Notes under the pieces: generated by a model
Told to the model about the DNA's origin: nothing
The model's database searches: none
What the model saw: only the letters and a program-made list of their open reading frames with translations
Program-made: the position numbers and the translations under genes
From: Chlorobiaceae bacterium
GTDB lineage: Bacteria; Bacteroidota; Chlorobiia; Chlorobiales; Chlorobiaceae
Direction of reading: 5' to 3'
DNA length: 64,000 bases
Assembly: GCA_012972835.1 (NCBI GenBank)
Contig: JABDHK010000004.1
Span: 1-64,000, forward strand
Shown here: piece by piece, positions 28,862 to 40,320 of the stretch
How the letters are laid out: each line of letters opens with the position of its first letter
Numbering within the stretch: position 1 is the first letter of the stretch

Positions 28862-29620
28862 ATGGATACTGCCTCAAATAAATCGTTCTATAGTGGCACT
28901 GAAGCTGAGATAACGGAGCAAGCCGCAACACTTATTATTGCTGAAGCCTACCATGCCATAAGTGAACGTGGCAGATTTTCGCTTGTGCTTGCCGGGGGAA
29001 ACTCGCCACGGTCACTTTATAGGCAACTTGCACGGGGAGTTGCAAACAACGGCAAGGTAACGTTCATACCCTGGGAAAAGAGCTGGCTTTTCTGGGGGGA
29101 TGAACGCTCTGTTCCTGCCAACCATCCAGAGAGTAATTATCAGATGGCCAGAGAGACGCTGCTTTCACAAGCACCCATACCAGAGAATCATATTTTTAGA
29201 ATGCCCGCAGAAAAAGAGGATGGAAAAGAGGCTGCAAGAGAGTATGAGGAAACCATCCGAACTTTTTTTCAAACTGCTTCTCCTCACTCCTTTCCGGATT
29301 TTCCGATTTTTGACCTTCTCATCCTTGGGCTCGGTGATGACGGCCATACAGCATCACTCTTTCCGGACAATGCTGAAGCACTTCAGGAAACAAAACGATG
29401 GGTTATTGCTGTCAACGAGCCTCATGCAAAACCGCCTGGAAAGCGACTGACCCTTACCTTTCCGGTTATCAACCATGCCAGGAATGTCCTTTTTTTTACC
29501 ACTGCCCGGGAAAAAGCCGGACTTGCAAAAAAAATATTTTCAGCTGAAGAGAGAGGTGTTCCGGCAAGTCGTGTCAAGCCTTTGAAGGGAAAAACATTCT
29601 GGTTTACCCTTCAACTGTAG
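28862..29620 (+). CDS. pgl: 6-Phosphogluconolactonase
   Basis: A 252-residue enzyme that hydrolyses 6-phosphogluconolactone in the oxidative pentose phosphate pathway. Signatures are [38 protein letters not shown] and [19 protein letters not shown]. The ATG at 28862 is chosen because AAGAAGGA lies just before it; a TTG at 28832 is the alternative. Its 3' end overlaps that of the convergent zwf by 10 bases. Confidence 0.93.
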   Translation: MDTASNKSFYSGTEAEITEQAATLIIAEAYHAISERGRFSLVLAGGNSPRSLYRQLARGVANNGKVTFIPWEKSWLFWGDERSVPANHPESNYQMARETLLSQAPIPENHIFRMPAEKEDGKEAAREYEETIRTFFQTASPHSFPDFPIFDLLILGLGDDGHTASLFPDNAEALQETKRWVIAVNEPHAKPPGKRLTLTFPVINHARNVLFFTTAREKAGLAKKIFSAEERGVPASRVKPLKGKTFWFTLQL

Positions 29621-31047
29621 ATTTTCACAACCGACTCCGGTCCGTGGGAATGGACAGGATAAAGTTCAGGGAAAGTACCATCAACGGCACTCCTTATGGC
29701 ATCTACAATCGCCCATGAATATTCGACGCTGTCCTGGCGAATAAAGTTCATCTGCTCCCCTGCAATGGCGTCAAGCAGCAGGCGATGATAAGGAGTCATG
29801 CCAGCCTCGGTAAATGATGTTTTATAATCGAATTTCATATAGACGGGATCGGTAATCACTGCTTCACCAGGACGTTTTGCTCCGAACCTCAACGCAATGG
29901 TCTCTTCAGGCTGGATGCAGAAAATAACCTGATTTGCTATATAGCTACAGCTTTCAGCTGGCCCGAAATAGTTCTGAGGAGGGCATTTGAAGGTAATGAC
30001 TATGCTGGTTTCCGTTTTAGCAAGGTTCTTGCCTGCCTTGACAAAAAAGGGGACATCCTTCCATCGCCAGTTATCGATATAAAATTTTACAGCCGCATAG
30101 GTCTCAACCAGTGAATCCTGAGCAACATGTTTTTCAGAACGATACCCTTCATACTGGCCAAGAAGCACTGAATCTCCGGCATTTTCGGGTAAAAACGGAC
30201 GAATGGAACGTAGAACCTTGGCTTTTTCATCGCGCACAGAATCTGCCGAGAGATCAACCGGAGGCTCCATGGCAACTGCGGCAAGAAGCTGAAGTGCATG
30301 ATTCTGCATAATATCTCGAAGCAGCCCTGCCTCTTCATAGAAGGCGCCGCGGTCACGTATACCAAAATCCTCTGCTATGGTAATCTCTATATTGGCAATA
30401 TAATTCCGACTCCATAAGGGCTCAAATATCCCGTTGGAAAAACGGAATACCATGATATTCTGTACCGGTTCCTTGCCAAGGTAGTGATCAATACGAAAAA
30501 TACACTCTTCGCTGAATACCTTTCCAATGACAGCATTGAGTTCACGCGCTGTCTGAAGATCTCTTCCGTAGGGTTTCTCAACAATGATTTTTCGCCAGCC
30601 TCCAAGGGAGTTGCTATATCCTCCAAGCCCTGCCTGCTGGAGGTTCCTGACAATAACCGGCGCAAGGTCTGGAGGAGTTGAAAGATAAAAAAGGATATGC
30701 TCCGAGAGAGCCCTATCGGGCGACAGATCCAAAAGCTCCCGGTAAAGGGCTGTATAACCAGAGGTATCGAAAAAATCAAGTCTGACATAAAACAATCTGT
30801 CGGAAAAGGCTTGATAACGCACTTCATCCAGCATAATACCCGGTGAGTTTCTCAATAGCTTGTCGTAAACCTGGGCTCGGAAATCCTCCTGAGAAAGAGC
30901 AGCCCGACCGACACCGATAATGCGGTACTCATCGGGTAAATGCCCCCATTGGGCAAGCTCATAGAGTGAAGGATAGAGTTTACGGGCAGCCAGATCGCTG
31001 TTGGCACCAAAAATAACAACCGTGAAATTATCAGGTTTTTCCTGCAT
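29611..31047 (-). CDS. zwf: Glucose-6-phosphate 1-dehydrogenase
   Basis: A 478-residue enzyme from ATG 31047. An upstream start at 31098 would overlap gnd by 38 bases and has no support. [19 protein letters not shown] is the nucleotide-binding loop, [17 protein letters not shown] follows, and [13 protein letters not shown] is the active-site signature with the catalytic His. First enzyme of the oxidative pentose phosphate pathway. It lies 13 bases after gnd on the same strand and faces pgl, so the whole pathway branch is clustered. Confidence 0.95.
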   Translation of the reverse strand: MQEKPDNFTVVIFGANSDLAARKLYPSLYELAQWGHLPDEYRIIGVGRAALSQEDFRAQVYDKLLRNSPGIMLDEVRYQAFSDRLFYVRLDFFDTSGYTALYRELLDLSPDRALSEHILFYLSTPPDLAPVIVRNLQQAGLGGYSNSLGGWRKIIVEKPYGRDLQTARELNAVIGKVFSEECIFRIDHYLGKEPVQNIMVFRFSNGIFEPLWSRNYIANIEITIAEDFGIRDRGAFYEEAGLLRDIMQNHALQLLAAVAMEPPVDLSADSVRDEKAKVLRSIRPFLPENAGDSVLLGQYEGYRSEKHVAQDSLVETYAAVKFYIDNWRWKDVPFFVKAGKNLAKTETSIVITFKCPPQNYFGPAESCSYIANQVIFCIQPEETIALRFGAKRPGEAVITDPVYMKFDYKTSFTEAGMTPYHRLLLDAIAGEQMNFIRQDSVEYSWAIVDAIRSAVDGTFPELYPVHSHGPESVVKIYS

Positions 31048-31060
31048 GGGTCTATCTCTT

Positions 31061-31960
31061 TTATGGTTTTTCGCTGAAAGCGTGCCCACCGAACTCATGA
31101 CGTAATGCGGCTACAACCCTGTCGGATAAATTATCTTCGGCCCGTGAACGATAGCGACTGAAAAGAGAGGCTGCAATCACTGGAATGGAGACCTCATGTT
31201 TAAGAGCAGCCTCAACCGTCCAGCGACCCTCTCCTGAATCAGCAATGCGTCCGCTGAGATAGTCAAGCTTGGGATCTTTATGAAATGCCTGAAGCATAAG
31301 ATCCATCAGCCAGCCACGGATGACTGAACCATGTGCCCAAACCCTTGAAACCTCTTCAAGGTTAAAGTCATAACCGCTTGATGCAAGCAAATCAAACCCT
31401 TCGCCAAGTGCCTGCATCATACCGTATTCAACACCATTATGGACCATTTTGGCAAAATGGCCTGATCCGGACTTTCCCATATAGCCATACCCTTTTTCCA
31501 CACAGAGATCTTTCAGCAGCGGCTCGATAACATCATAAGCTGTTTTATCACCACCAACCATAATACATGCCCCGTTCCGTGCGCCTTCAAGACCTCCGCT
31601 TGTGCCTGCATCAAGAAAATAAATCCCTTTTTCATGAAGGTATGCCGCCCTTTTCTCTGAATCGGTATAGTGTGAATTTCCTCCATCAATCACAATATCT
31701 CCCGGCTGCAAGAGCGGTATAAGAGTCTCAAGCGTAGAGTCAACCGGATCACCGGCAGGCACCATCAGCCATAGAATGCGGGGAGATTGCAACACACCGG
31801 CAAGTTCCTGCAGAGAGGAAGATGCAACAGCCCCTTTTTCGGCAAGAGCAGCAACAACCTCTTCAGAAAGATCGAAAACGACCAGATTATGATCGCATTC
31901 AAGAAGATGCTCTACAATATTGAACCCCATTTTTCCGAGACCGACAAACCCTACATTCAT
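31061..31960 (-). CDS. gnd: 6-Phosphogluconate dehydrogenase, short (decarboxylating) type
   Basis: A 299-residue enzyme of the short, GndA-like type. [18 protein letters not shown] is the coenzyme loop, [18 protein letters not shown] and [21 protein letters not shown] are the family signatures, and [20 protein letters not shown] carries the catalytic Lys and Asn. It makes ribulose 5-phosphate and reduced nicotinamide nucleotide. Upstream of zwf in the same transcript. Confidence 0.92.
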   Translation of the reverse strand: MNVGFVGLGKMGFNIVEHLLECDHNLVVFDLSEEVVAALAEKGAVASSSLQELAGVLQSPRILWLMVPAGDPVDSTLETLIPLLQPGDIVIDGGNSHYTDSEKRAAYLHEKGIYFLDAGTSGGLEGARNGACIMVGGDKTAYDVIEPLLKDLCVEKGYGYMGKSGSGHFAKMVHNGVEYGMMQALGEGFDLLASSGYDFNLEEVSRVWAHGSVIRGWLMDLMLQAFHKDPKLDYLSGRIADSGEGRWTVEAALKHEVSIPVIAASLFSRYRSRAEDNLSDRVVAALRHEFGGHAFSEKP

Positions 31961-32015
31961 GATTATGGTATTGTGGCATTAGTGAAAAAAACCGGTCTCA
32001 GCATCACTTGATACA

Positions 32016-33155
32016 TCAAGCAACACAACCGGCTACAAAGTTAACCATCTTCTCATACCGATCGATCACGACACTGTTAATGGCCAGCCAAGACTTTGTC
32101 TCTGCAAAAGCAAGGCCGTGAGCTTTCAGCGCGTGGTATAGAATGGAATTTTCAAGCAGTTCAAGGGATTTAGTAAAAAAGTCCTCAACATCTCCAGAGC
32201 GGGCAATAACTCCCCCTCCCGATCTCTCAACAATATCCCGGCAACCCCCGTCATCAGAAACCACCACTGGAAGACCGGAGGCAAGAGCTTCAAGTGCGAC
32301 ATTACAAAACGCCTCTGTGATTGAAGGAAAAAGAAAAATATCACCACTCGCATAAGCCCGAGAGAGTTCCGTTCCAGTAAGATATCCGGTAAAAACGGCG
32401 TCAGGCATTCTTCGCTTCATTTCCGCCTCTTCGGGGCCGGAACCAATCATGACAAATCTGACTCTGTCGGCATAACCAGCCTCCATAAACCGCTCATAAA
32501 CACTCATGACAACCTCGATATCCTTGTAAAGCACAAATCGCCCGGCATAGACAAAAACAGTCCTGCCAGCACTGTTCCATGCTGAACGAAGTTCTGATGA
32601 ACGGTGTGCTGGGTCAAAAAGCTCTTTATCTACACCCCTCGACCATATTTCAACATTTCTGATATTCTGATCTGCCAGTTTGCGTCGAACACTCTCACTT
32701 GGAGCAAATACAATATCACAGCAGTTATAAAACCAGGTCAGATATCTCCAGAAAGGCTTCTCAGCAAACTTGAGGCGATAATATTTTAGGTAGGAAGGAA
32801 AATCTGTGTGAAAAGCAGATGCAAGCGGCAATGATTTTTTTTTTGCATAAAGAAGAAACTCTCTTCCCACAATATCAGGCGTCGAAATATGAACGATATC
32901 GGGTGCAAATGCATCCAGCTGACGCCTTGTTTCAGGCCTGAAAAAACCAAGTTTGTAGTCAGGATACTGTGGTATCGGCACAGCAGGCATGGTGTGCACC
33001 GTTAACCCGTTGTGATTATCCTGCAGTGAAACATCCGGAGACCAGACTGTTACCTGATGACCTTTTTTTCTGAATGAAGAAACCAGCTGAGCAATGGATT
33101 TTACAGCACCGTCCTTGTCTTTGACATAAGTCCCCGAGTATAAGGCAATCTTCAT
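32016..33155 (-). CDS. GT4-family glycosyltransferase
   Basis: About 379 residues from ATG 33155; a TTG at 33170 would add five. The N-terminal domain begins MKIALYSGTYVKDKDGAVKS; HISTPDIVGRE, TVFVYAGRFVLYKDIEV and the EX7E-type FPSITEAFCNVALEALASGL follow. The layout is that of GT-B mannosyl- or glucosyltransferases of group 4, similar to those adding sugars to diacylglycerol or lipid carriers. The acceptor cannot be read. No transmembrane segment. Confidence 0.85.
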   Translation of the reverse strand: MKIALYSGTYVKDKDGAVKSIAQLVSSFRKKGHQVTVWSPDVSLQDNHNGLTVHTMPAVPIPQYPDYKLGFFRPETRRQLDAFAPDIVHISTPDIVGREFLLYAKKKSLPLASAFHTDFPSYLKYYRLKFAEKPFWRYLTWFYNCCDIVFAPSESVRRKLADQNIRNVEIWSRGVDKELFDPAHRSSELRSAWNSAGRTVFVYAGRFVLYKDIEVVMSVYERFMEAGYADRVRFVMIGSGPEEAEMKRRMPDAVFTGYLTGTELSRAYASGDIFLFPSITEAFCNVALEALASGLPVVVSDDGGCRDIVERSGGGVIARSGDVEDFFTKSLELLENSILYHALKAHGLAFAETKSWLAINSVVIDRYEKMVNFVAGCVA

Positions 33156-33258
33156 AAAGAGGCGTAACAATATCCGAATATAACCCCTTATGGGGATCCA
33201 TCAGCATTCATGAACAAAAAGCAACATTTTCTCTTAAAATCCAGCATGAATGCAGAAA

Positions 33259-33729
33259 TCACTTCACTGCCAGAGAGAGCTTTGCTACTTTTGGATGAAC
33301 CAATTTTTTATAATCATCATAGGAAAGCCGAAGCAGCTCAGTGTGTGCACCTGCATTGAATGCTATTTCATCGTCAGCTTCAAGTTCTTCGGATACAAAA
33401 ACTTCCATGCCGAACAAGTTACCGAAAGGGGGCATGGCGCCAATTTCACATTCAGGAAAGAGTCCTGCAAATTCTTTTTCGCAAGCCAGTTCAACATCCC
33501 TTGTTTTTGTCAGTTCACGCAAAAGCTCAAAATCAAGCTGACGTGAAGCTGGCAAGATCACCATTGCCATTTTACCGTCAATATTGACCATGACCGTTTT
33601 GGCCAGCTCTTTTCCCGGAACATGAGCCGAGGCAGCAACTTCCTGTGCTGTATAGGCAGGAGAGTGACTAACTACAAAATACTTTACAGCATGACTGTCA
33701 AGAAACTCCCTCAATTTACGAATAGGCAT
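33259..33729 (-). CDS. YbaK/EbsC-family aminoacyl-tRNA deacylase-like protein
   Basis: A 156-residue single-domain protein of the YbaK/ProX editing fold: VKYFVVSHSPAYTAQEVAAS, GKELAKTVMVNIDGKMAMVI with the conserved Lys, LPASRQLDFELLRE, and GAMPPFGNLFGMEVFVSEEL. Free-standing members hydrolyse misacylated tRNAs. Which aminoacyl-tRNA is edited is not clear. Confidence 0.85.
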   Translation of the reverse strand: MPIRKLREFLDSHAVKYFVVSHSPAYTAQEVAASAHVPGKELAKTVMVNIDGKMAMVILPASRQLDFELLRELTKTRDVELACEKEFAGLFPECEIGAMPPFGNLFGMEVFVSEELEADDEIAFNAGAHTELLRLSYDDYKKLVHPKVAKLSLAVK

Positions 33730-33790
33730 TGAATCCTCCCTTTTTTAATACTTTAAATTACACATTCCAAAAACAATAGTCAATAACTTT

Positions 33791-34564
33791 CTAAACCGGA
33801 AAAGTATTCTCCCCTTCAGCCCATAATTTCAGCGCAGGCAGGGCAGCCCGATACCCTGCATCAAAAATATCCGGCACCTGGCCGATATTGATCAGGTTAA
33901 ATCCAGAGAGATCCGGCGAAATACACAAATCCACAGAGGCTATCTGTATTGCTGTGGTATTGGTAATTGAACTATAGAACGCGTTCAGGAGAACACCGAT
34001 AATATTATCAGGTTTTGTGAAAACGTGGCGAGCCAGCAGATCAACACAGATAACCGATTGGGCACCACTCTCGACCAACGGAGAGACTGGAACATTTTCC
34101 ATAAGCATACCGTCAACAAGCAGTTTCCCCTGATACTCTACAGGTCGGAAAATACCGGGGATGCAACTGCTTGCCATGACGGCCAAGGCTACATCTCCAT
34201 GGGTAAAGAGAACTTTTTTACCCGTTCCGATATCAGTAGCAACAATTGAAAGGGGTAGCGAGGCATCCTCGATATTTTTATGCCCCAACAGTTCGGTAAC
34301 AATCCCGCCAAATTTTTTATTTGAAAGAAGACCATATTGTGAAAGCACAAGACCTGACAGATCAAGCCAGTCGAGATCGAAAGCAATATCACGAATCTCC
34401 TGCCAGCTTTTGCCAAAGGCGTAAAGCGCTGCAATAAACGCCCCAATACTGGTACCACTGACCATTGAGACAGGAATATGCAATTCAGTCAGTGCCCTGA
34501 GCACACCGATATGAGCTGCACCGAGAACTGCTCCTCCCCCAAGCGCAAGAGCTGTTTTTTTCAT
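33791..34564 (-). CDS. Patatin-like phospholipase (RssA/NTE type)
   Basis: A 257-residue patatin. [20 protein letters not shown] gives the glycine-rich oxyanion loop, [14 protein letters not shown] the GXSXG nucleophile Ser, and [14 protein letters not shown] the catalytic Asp of the Ser-Asp dyad. Cytoplasmic by sequence. Likely a serine lipase or lysophospholipase; substrate unknown. Confidence 0.9.
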   Translation of the reverse strand: MKKTALALGGGAVLGAAHIGVLRALTELHIPVSMVSGTSIGAFIAALYAFGKSWQEIRDIAFDLDWLDLSGLVLSQYGLLSNKKFGGIVTELLGHKNIEDASLPLSIVATDIGTGKKVLFTHGDVALAVMASSCIPGIFRPVEYQGKLLVDGMLMENVPVSPLVESGAQSVICVDLLARHVFTKPDNIIGVLLNAFYSSITNTTAIQIASVDLCISPDLSGFNLINIGQVPDIFDAGYRAALPALKLWAEGENTFPV

Positions 34565-34580
34565 ACTGATACTTCAACCA

Positions 34581-35969
34581 TTAATGGAACAATGTGACTA
34601 TGCGTTTGAGAAAACGTAACTTTCTTCTGCCATAAGGAGGATAACGAAGATCAGGATCGGGAAAGATTGATCGCTTCAGAACACTCCGCTGAAAGGAAAA
34701 AGTGTCAAACCCAGCCTTGCCATGGTAAGAGCCAAATCCACTGCTGCCAATTCCTCCGAAAGGGAGTCTGGAAACTGATGCCTGGAAGAGCAGGTCATTG
34801 ATGCATACTCCACCGGAACAGGAGTGACGCACCACTTTATCCTGCAACTTCGGGTCAGAAGAAAAAAGATAGAGTGCAAGCGGCTGACTCACGCTGCGAA
34901 TGGTAACAAGCGCTGCATCAATATCGCTGTAAGCTATGACGGGCAACAAAGGGCCAAAAATTTCCAACAGCATAACCTCATCACCCGGAGTCACTCCCTG
35001 AAGAATCGTTGGTGCGACATAATAATCATCCTCATCGGTTATCCCTCCGCTCCATGATGAAGATGCGGCAAGAAGTTTTTCAAGCCGATGAAAATGATGC
35101 CTGTTGACAATACGGGGATAATCCGGACTCATGCGTGGATCACTACCATAAAAGTCGCTGATAGCTTCCCGCATCTGGCCAAACAGCTCCCCCTCAACTT
35201 TCTCATGTACCAGGAGATAATCGGGCGCTATGCAGGTCTGCCCTGCATTTAAAAACTTGGCCCATACAATCCTGCGTGCTGCCACCCTGAGATCTGTATC
35301 TTCATCCACTATACAGGGACATTTTCCTCCGAGTTCGAGCGTCAATGGAGTCAGATGCCTTGCTGCTGCATGCATGACCTCTCGGCCAGTTGACTGGCTA
35401 CCGGTAAAAAACAGATAGTCAAAACGCTCTTCAAGCAGCGCTTTGGTTTTTTCCACACCTCCCTCAATCACGCATATCGCACGTCGATCAACATAACGAC
35501 CCAGCCCTTCGGCAATGAGTTTTGATGTGTGGGGTGCAAGTTCCGATGGCTTGACTACTGCACAGTTACCCGCTGCAATGGCACTGATAAGAGGTGCAAG
35601 AGAAAGGTTAAGGGGGTAGTTCCATGCTCCGATGATAAGAACTACACCATAAGGCTCACGACTGTAAGAGCCTTTGCCTGGCTGGTAGATTAGAGGGATG
35701 GAAACCCGGTGGGGCTTCATCCATGATTTCAGGTGCTTGAGTGCAAAGCGGATCTCGCCACGAAGGTATCCGGTTTCAGTTAAAAAAGTCTCTGCTGGCG
35801 ACTTCCTGAAATCATCATGCACTGCATCTGCAATATCCTCTTCACGCTCAACAAGAAATGCTTCGAGTGCAAGCAGCTGCGAACGCCTCCATGAAAAATC
35901 GCGGGTTATACCTTGTTCAAAGGTTTTTCGCAATACCGCCAGTTCAGGAAACACCTGATCATTTTGCAT
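34581..35969 (-). CDS. NAD(P)-dependent aldehyde dehydrogenase (class 3 type)
   Basis: About 462 residues from ATG 35969. The frame stays open further upstream, but that would run into the divergent terC gene. Signatures are IIGAWNYPLNLSLAPLISAI, LFFTGSQSTGREVMHAAA, the catalytic Glu in PLTLELGGKCP and the catalytic Cys in LNAGQTCIAPDYLL. The C-terminal HSCSGGVCINDLLFQ is that of class 3 / fatty aldehyde enzymes. It follows terC divergently. Confidence 0.9.
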   Translation of the reverse strand: MQNDQVFPELAVLRKTFEQGITRDFSWRRSQLLALEAFLVEREEDIADAVHDDFRKSPAETFLTETGYLRGEIRFALKHLKSWMKPHRVSIPLIYQPGKGSYSREPYGVVLIIGAWNYPLNLSLAPLISAIAAGNCAVVKPSELAPHTSKLIAEGLGRYVDRRAICVIEGGVEKTKALLEERFDYLFFTGSQSTGREVMHAAARHLTPLTLELGGKCPCIVDEDTDLRVAARRIVWAKFLNAGQTCIAPDYLLVHEKVEGELFGQMREAISDFYGSDPRMSPDYPRIVNRHHFHRLEKLLAASSSWSGGITDEDDYYVAPTILQGVTPGDEVMLLEIFGPLLPVIAYSDIDAALVTIRSVSQPLALYLFSSDPKLQDKVVRHSCSGGVCINDLLFQASVSRLPFGGIGSSGFGSYHGKAGFDTFSFQRSVLKRSIFPDPDLRYPPYGRRKLRFLKRIVTLFH

Positions 35970-36117
35970 AAAAGGATGATATACAGGTGTCAGGAAAGGA
36001 TTACATTCTGCAATGTAATGAAAAAACCTGTTCAGCGAGAAGCAGACAACCCTTTCACTTCCTGCTTTTTTGCCTGGTACATTCTGTTCACTACATTTCC
36101 TGAAAAGAAGGAACTTG

Positions 36118-36900
36118 ATGATAACCCTTATCCCGCGACACATGGAATGGATCATGCAGCCGGAAACCTGGATTGCTCTTGTAACATTGACGGCTCTTGA
36201 AATTGTCCTTGGCATCGACAACATTATCTTTCTTTCGATCATGGTAAGTCGGTTGCCAAAAGCACAGCAACAAAAAGGCAGGATAATTGGCTTAGGGCTC
36301 GCTATGATGACAAGAATCGGCCTTCTGCTCTCAATTACCTGGGTTATGGGGCTGACAGCCACTCTGTTTTCCGTACTTCATCACCATATTTCAGGGCGCG
36401 ATCTGATCTTGATTTCTGGGGGACTCTTTTTAATTGCCAAAAGCACCCAGGAAATTCACCAGAGTCTTGAAGGAACAGATCAACAGACCATACAAAAAGT
36501 CACAGCTGGCAACTTTGCATTCACGGTGGTGCAGATTGCAGTGCTCGATATTGTCTTTTCACTTGACTCGGTTATTACCGCGGTCGGACTGGCAAAAAAA
36601 GTTGAAGTGATGATCGTCGCCATTGTCATCGCGATCGGTATCATGATGCTTGCAGCCAAAGCCATCAGTGATTTTGTCGATGAGCACCCGACCATTAAAA
36701 TGCTTGCTTTGAGTTTTCTGATTCTTGTCGGTGTCACCCTTCTGTCTGAAAGCGCTGGCTATGAAATCCCGAGAGGATACATCTATTTTGCCATGGCATT
36801 TTCTGTAGCCGTTGAAATGCTCAATATCCGTCTCCGTAAAAAAACAGCTGAACCTCTGCATCTGCATAATACAATGCCTGCTGATGAAGATAGTGTTTGA
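36118..36900 (+). CDS. TerC-family integral membrane protein
   Basis: A 260-residue protein. ATG 36118 is preferred over 36070 because a strong GAAGGA site lies just upstream. About seven hydrophobic helices are visible, with the family's acidic membrane motifs ALEIVLGIDNIIFLSI and LDIVFSLDSVITAVGLA. TerC/YoaE proteins are linked to metal ion export and to loading of secreted metalloproteins. The role here is not shown by context. Confidence 0.88.
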   Translation: MITLIPRHMEWIMQPETWIALVTLTALEIVLGIDNIIFLSIMVSRLPKAQQQKGRIIGLGLAMMTRIGLLLSITWVMGLTATLFSVLHHHISGRDLILISGGLFLIAKSTQEIHQSLEGTDQQTIQKVTAGNFAFTVVQIAVLDIVFSLDSVITAVGLAKKVEVMIVAIVIAIGIMMLAAKAISDFVDEHPTIKMLALSFLILVGVTLLSESAGYEIPRGYIYFAMAFSVAVEMLNIRLRKKTAEPLHLHNTMPADEDSV

Positions 36901-36989
36901 ACCTCTCTATGTTACTGTAATTTGCTACATTCTTAGTAGTATATGGGTAACTTGAAAAAAAGATCAACCCTCATAAGGAACGATCGGTT

Positions 36990-39413
36990 ATGGCTCTCCC
37001 GGCAAAACTTTCACCAGAAATACTCTACAGAACCTGTAATCCGCAGGAGTTCAACTTCTCGACTACAGCGGAGCTGGACAGCACAGTCAAAGCTACCGGT
37101 CAGGAAAGGGCGTTCGAGGCAATAACCTTCAGCATGGGAATAAAGCAGGATGGTTTCAACCTCTTTGCCCTCGGCCCGAACGGTACAGGAAAACAGAGTG
37201 CTATCATGCACTTTCTTGGCAATACAGCTCCAGGAGCGACCGTCCCCTCTGACTGGTGCTATGTCAATAACTTTGAAAAGCCTCGTCACCCAAAGGCTTT
37301 GAAGCTCCCTGCCGGAAAAGCATGTTCACTGGCCCGTGATATGGAACACCTTGTCGAAGCGCTTTTTACCGTCATTCCGGCAGCATTCAGCAGTGAAGAG
37401 TACCAGGCCCAGGAAAAAAATATCCGCGAAAATTTTCAGGAACAACAGGCCGATACAATAGGAGAACTGGAAAAAAAAGCAGCTGAAGAACACATCGCAC
37501 TCATAAGAACACCGGCCGGGTTTGCCTTTGCTCCGGAAAAAGAGGGAGAAGTAGTCAAACCGGAAGAGTTCATGATGCTGAAAAAAGAGGAACGGGATTC
37601 AATCGAGGAAAAAATCATCGCTCTGAAAACCGCGATGCAATCCATCATGGCCCAGATACCAAAATGGCAAAGAGAGACTCAGGAAAAAATCAAGGAGCTG
37701 AACCGCAACATTGCCAGTTTTACGGTAAAGCCCCTGATTGCAGAAATCAGAAACAGCTATGAAGCAATTGAAGAGGTTACCCGTTATCTTGTAACGTTAG
37801 AGGCCGACATTATAGAAAACTTCGACCAGTTCCTTGAAAAAGAGGCTGATCCGAGGGAGCAGCTGCTGGGAATCTATCCAGGCAGATTCTCACAGAAAGG
37901 AGCATCGTTTAAACGGTACCAGATCAACGTCATTGTCGACAACAGTATTACCGAGGGTGCTCCCGTTGTCTACGAAGATAAACCCGCATGCCAGAATCTT
38001 GTTGGTGACATTGAACACATCTCTCAGATGGGGACACTGCTCACCGACTTCACACTGATCAAGCGGGGTGCGCTGCACCGGGCAAACGGTGGATATCTGC
38101 TTATTGATGCAAGAAGACTGCTGGCAGAACCCTTTGCCTACGAAGCACTGAAAAAAGCACTGAGAACCCGGCAAATCCGCATTGAATCGCTTGCCCAACT
38201 CTATAGCCTTGTCAGTACCGTATCGCTTGAACCTGAACCGATTCCGCTTGACCTCAAGGTTATTCTGCTCGGTGAACGCCGGCTCTACTACCTCCTCAGC
38301 GTCTATGATCCCGACTTCAGCGAGCTCTTCAAGGTTGCAGCGGATTTTGATGACGAACTACCATACGACAGTGACGGAAAAGTCTCCTACGCCCATATTA
38401 TCAGTTCAATCGTTAACAGGGACAACCTGCATCATTTTGACAGGGGGGCGGTTGCAAGGGTTGTTGAGCATGGAAGCAGACTTGCAGAGGATGCATCAAA
38501 ACTGAGTGCCCACATCCAAAGCATCTGTGATCTCGTTCACGAATCCGATTACTATGCTGAGGCAGCAGCAAGAGCAGTTGTGCAGGCTGAAGATGTGCAG
38601 CACGCCATTGATGCAAAAACTTTCCGTTCATCAAGAATCCGGGAAAAAATCAGGGAAGCAACCCTGAAACACTCCATTCTTATTGAGACGGACTCGGAAA
38701 AAATTGGCCAGATCAACGGCCTTGCCATCTATTCACCTGGTGGACAGAGCTTTGGACATCCCGGCAGAATAACCGCAAGAGTAAGACTTGGAAAAGGAGA
38801 GGTGATAGACATTGAACGCGAAGTTGAAATGGGAGGGCCTATCCACTCCAAAGGTGTCATGATTCTTTCTGGATTTCTTGGAGCCCGGTTTGCCCTTGAT
38901 CAGCCACTCTCACTCTCAGCCTCGCTGGTATTTGAGCAGTCATACAGCGGTGTAGAAGGTGACAGCGCCTCCTCTGCTGAATTATACGCTCTGCTTTCAG
39001 CCATTTCAGGTGCAGCTATTCACCAATGCTTTGCCGTCACCGGTTCGGTAAACCAGTTTGGAGAGGTGCAGGCAATCGGAGGGGTAAACGAAAAAATTGA
39101 AGGCTTTTTCGATCTATGCAAGGCAAGAGGATTGACTGGAAAACATGGTGTCGTGATCCCGGCTTCGAACGTCAACAATCTCATGCTTCGCCACGATGTT
39201 GTTGAAGCAGTCAGAGAGGGACTCTTCTCTATCTTTCCTGTATCCAATGTTGATGAAGGGATTGAGATTCTGACAGACATACCGGCTGGAGAACTGGATA
39301 AAAACGGACACTACCCGCCCGACACTATCAACGGTATGGCAGTTGCGCGACTGAACGAGATGGCTGAAAAGCTGAAAAAATTTATTTCATCTTCCAGCGA
39401 TAACAATGAATAA
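36990..39413 (+). CDS. Lon-like ATP-dependent protease (LonB/AAA_32 type)
   Basis: An 807-residue protein with an AAA_32/Lon layout. An N-terminal domain with the P-loop-like [18 protein letters not shown] lies near 57, followed by a coiled middle (about 140-280), the second ATPase half with [19 protein letters not shown], and a C-terminal Lon protease domain. The catalytic Ser is in [20 protein letters not shown] (about 655-675) and the Lys in [18 protein letters not shown] (near 701). It lacks the N-terminal LAN domain of classical Lon. An AAGGA site precedes ATG 36990. Confidence 0.88.
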   Translation: MALPAKLSPEILYRTCNPQEFNFSTTAELDSTVKATGQERAFEAITFSMGIKQDGFNLFALGPNGTGKQSAIMHFLGNTAPGATVPSDWCYVNNFEKPRHPKALKLPAGKACSLARDMEHLVEALFTVIPAAFSSEEYQAQEKNIRENFQEQQADTIGELEKKAAEEHIALIRTPAGFAFAPEKEGEVVKPEEFMMLKKEERDSIEEKIIALKTAMQSIMAQIPKWQRETQEKIKELNRNIASFTVKPLIAEIRNSYEAIEEVTRYLVTLEADIIENFDQFLEKEADPREQLLGIYPGRFSQKGASFKRYQINVIVDNSITEGAPVVYEDKPACQNLVGDIEHISQMGTLLTDFTLIKRGALHRANGGYLLIDARRLLAEPFAYEALKKALRTRQIRIESLAQLYSLVSTVSLEPEPIPLDLKVILLGERRLYYLLSVYDPDFSELFKVAADFDDELPYDSDGKVSYAHIISSIVNRDNLHHFDRGAVARVVEHGSRLAEDASKLSAHIQSICDLVHESDYYAEAAARAVVQAEDVQHAIDAKTFRSSRIREKIREATLKHSILIETDSEKIGQINGLAIYSPGGQSFGHPGRITARVRLGKGEVIDIEREVEMGGPIHSKGVMILSGFLGARFALDQPLSLSASLVFEQSYSGVEGDSASSAELYALLSAISGAAIHQCFAVTGSVNQFGEVQAIGGVNEKIEGFFDLCKARGLTGKHGVVIPASNVNNLMLRHDVVEAVREGLFSIFPVSNVDEGIEILTDIPAGELDKNGHYPPDTINGMAVARLNEMAEKLKKFISSSSDNNE

Positions 39414-39446
39414 TCTGGCATCGGAAACATAACAGAGCTTGATATT

Positions 39447-40289
39447 ATGCCAGAGCAACCAAAATTTACACTCATCCGCCATATCGCTGTTGCGCTTGAC
39501 TGCTCGCCGCACAGCATAGCCTCACTAACGATCGCTGCAGAACTTGCCCATAGTATGCACGCTGAACTTACCGGCATTTTTGTTGAAGACATCAATCTGC
39601 TCAGGATGGCTGAACTTCCTTTCTGCCATGAAATCCGCATCTATACTTCGGAACCGGAACATATTGACGCTTCACAATTTGAGCGCTCACTCAAATTACA
39701 GGCAAGGTCAGCGGAAGAATCCCTGCAGCGTATTGCCGGAGAATTTATGATTAAGCACTCGTTCAGGGTATATCGGGGAGTGGTACCGGCAGAGGTGATT
39801 TCAGCGTCGATTGAAGCAGATCTGCTTGTACTTGGGCGCAGTGGCAGATCCCCTACATGCCGAAAAGGGCTCGGTTCAACCGCAAGAAAAGCACTTGCAG
39901 AAGGGAAAAAACCGTTATTGCTCATTCGACCAGGTTTCTCTGCAAAAGAGTGGCCGTTATTGGTGCTCTATGACGGTTCAAAAGGTTCAAAACAAGCTCT
40001 TGAGGCGGCTCTCGATCTGACACATCCCGGTATGACGCTCAATGTTCTGATCCTTGGCGAAACCCGTGTAGAATCCGAAGAGATGGAGCACCAGCTTTCA
40101 GAGACAATAACACTTCCTGGCAGCATCATTGAGTACCATCACCTCCCCCTGAAAGATGGGAAACCCCTGATGCGCTATATCCGCATGGCCGATTCAGGCC
40201 TGCTTGTACTGAGCGACCGGATGAAGATATCAAGGCAGGCCGTGCATGAGCTTATCAACGAGATAGACTACCCGGTGCTGCTGGTGTAA
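39447..40289 (+). CDS. Tandem universal stress protein
   Basis: A 280-residue protein with an N-terminal UspA fold (IAVALDCSPHSIASLTIAAE to DLLVLGRSGRSPTCRKGLGS) and a second, weaker UspA-like half (LLVLYDGSKGSKQALEAALD to LLVLSDRM). The first half has the GRSG nucleotide loop region; the second lacks it. It follows the Lon-like protease by 33 bases and may share its transcript. Convergent with the TrmH gene. Confidence 0.75.
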   Translation: MPEQPKFTLIRHIAVALDCSPHSIASLTIAAELAHSMHAELTGIFVEDINLLRMAELPFCHEIRIYTSEPEHIDASQFERSLKLQARSAEESLQRIAGEFMIKHSFRVYRGVVPAEVISASIEADLLVLGRSGRSPTCRKGLGSTARKALAEGKKPLLLIRPGFSAKEWPLLVLYDGSKGSKQALEAALDLTHPGMTLNVLILGETRVESEEMEHQLSETITLPGSIIEYHHLPLKDGKPLMRYIRMADSGLLVLSDRMKISRQAVHELINEIDYPVLLV

Positions 40290-40320
40290 CCCAGGAGCAG
40301 AGGAGTAAGCATGGCTTTTT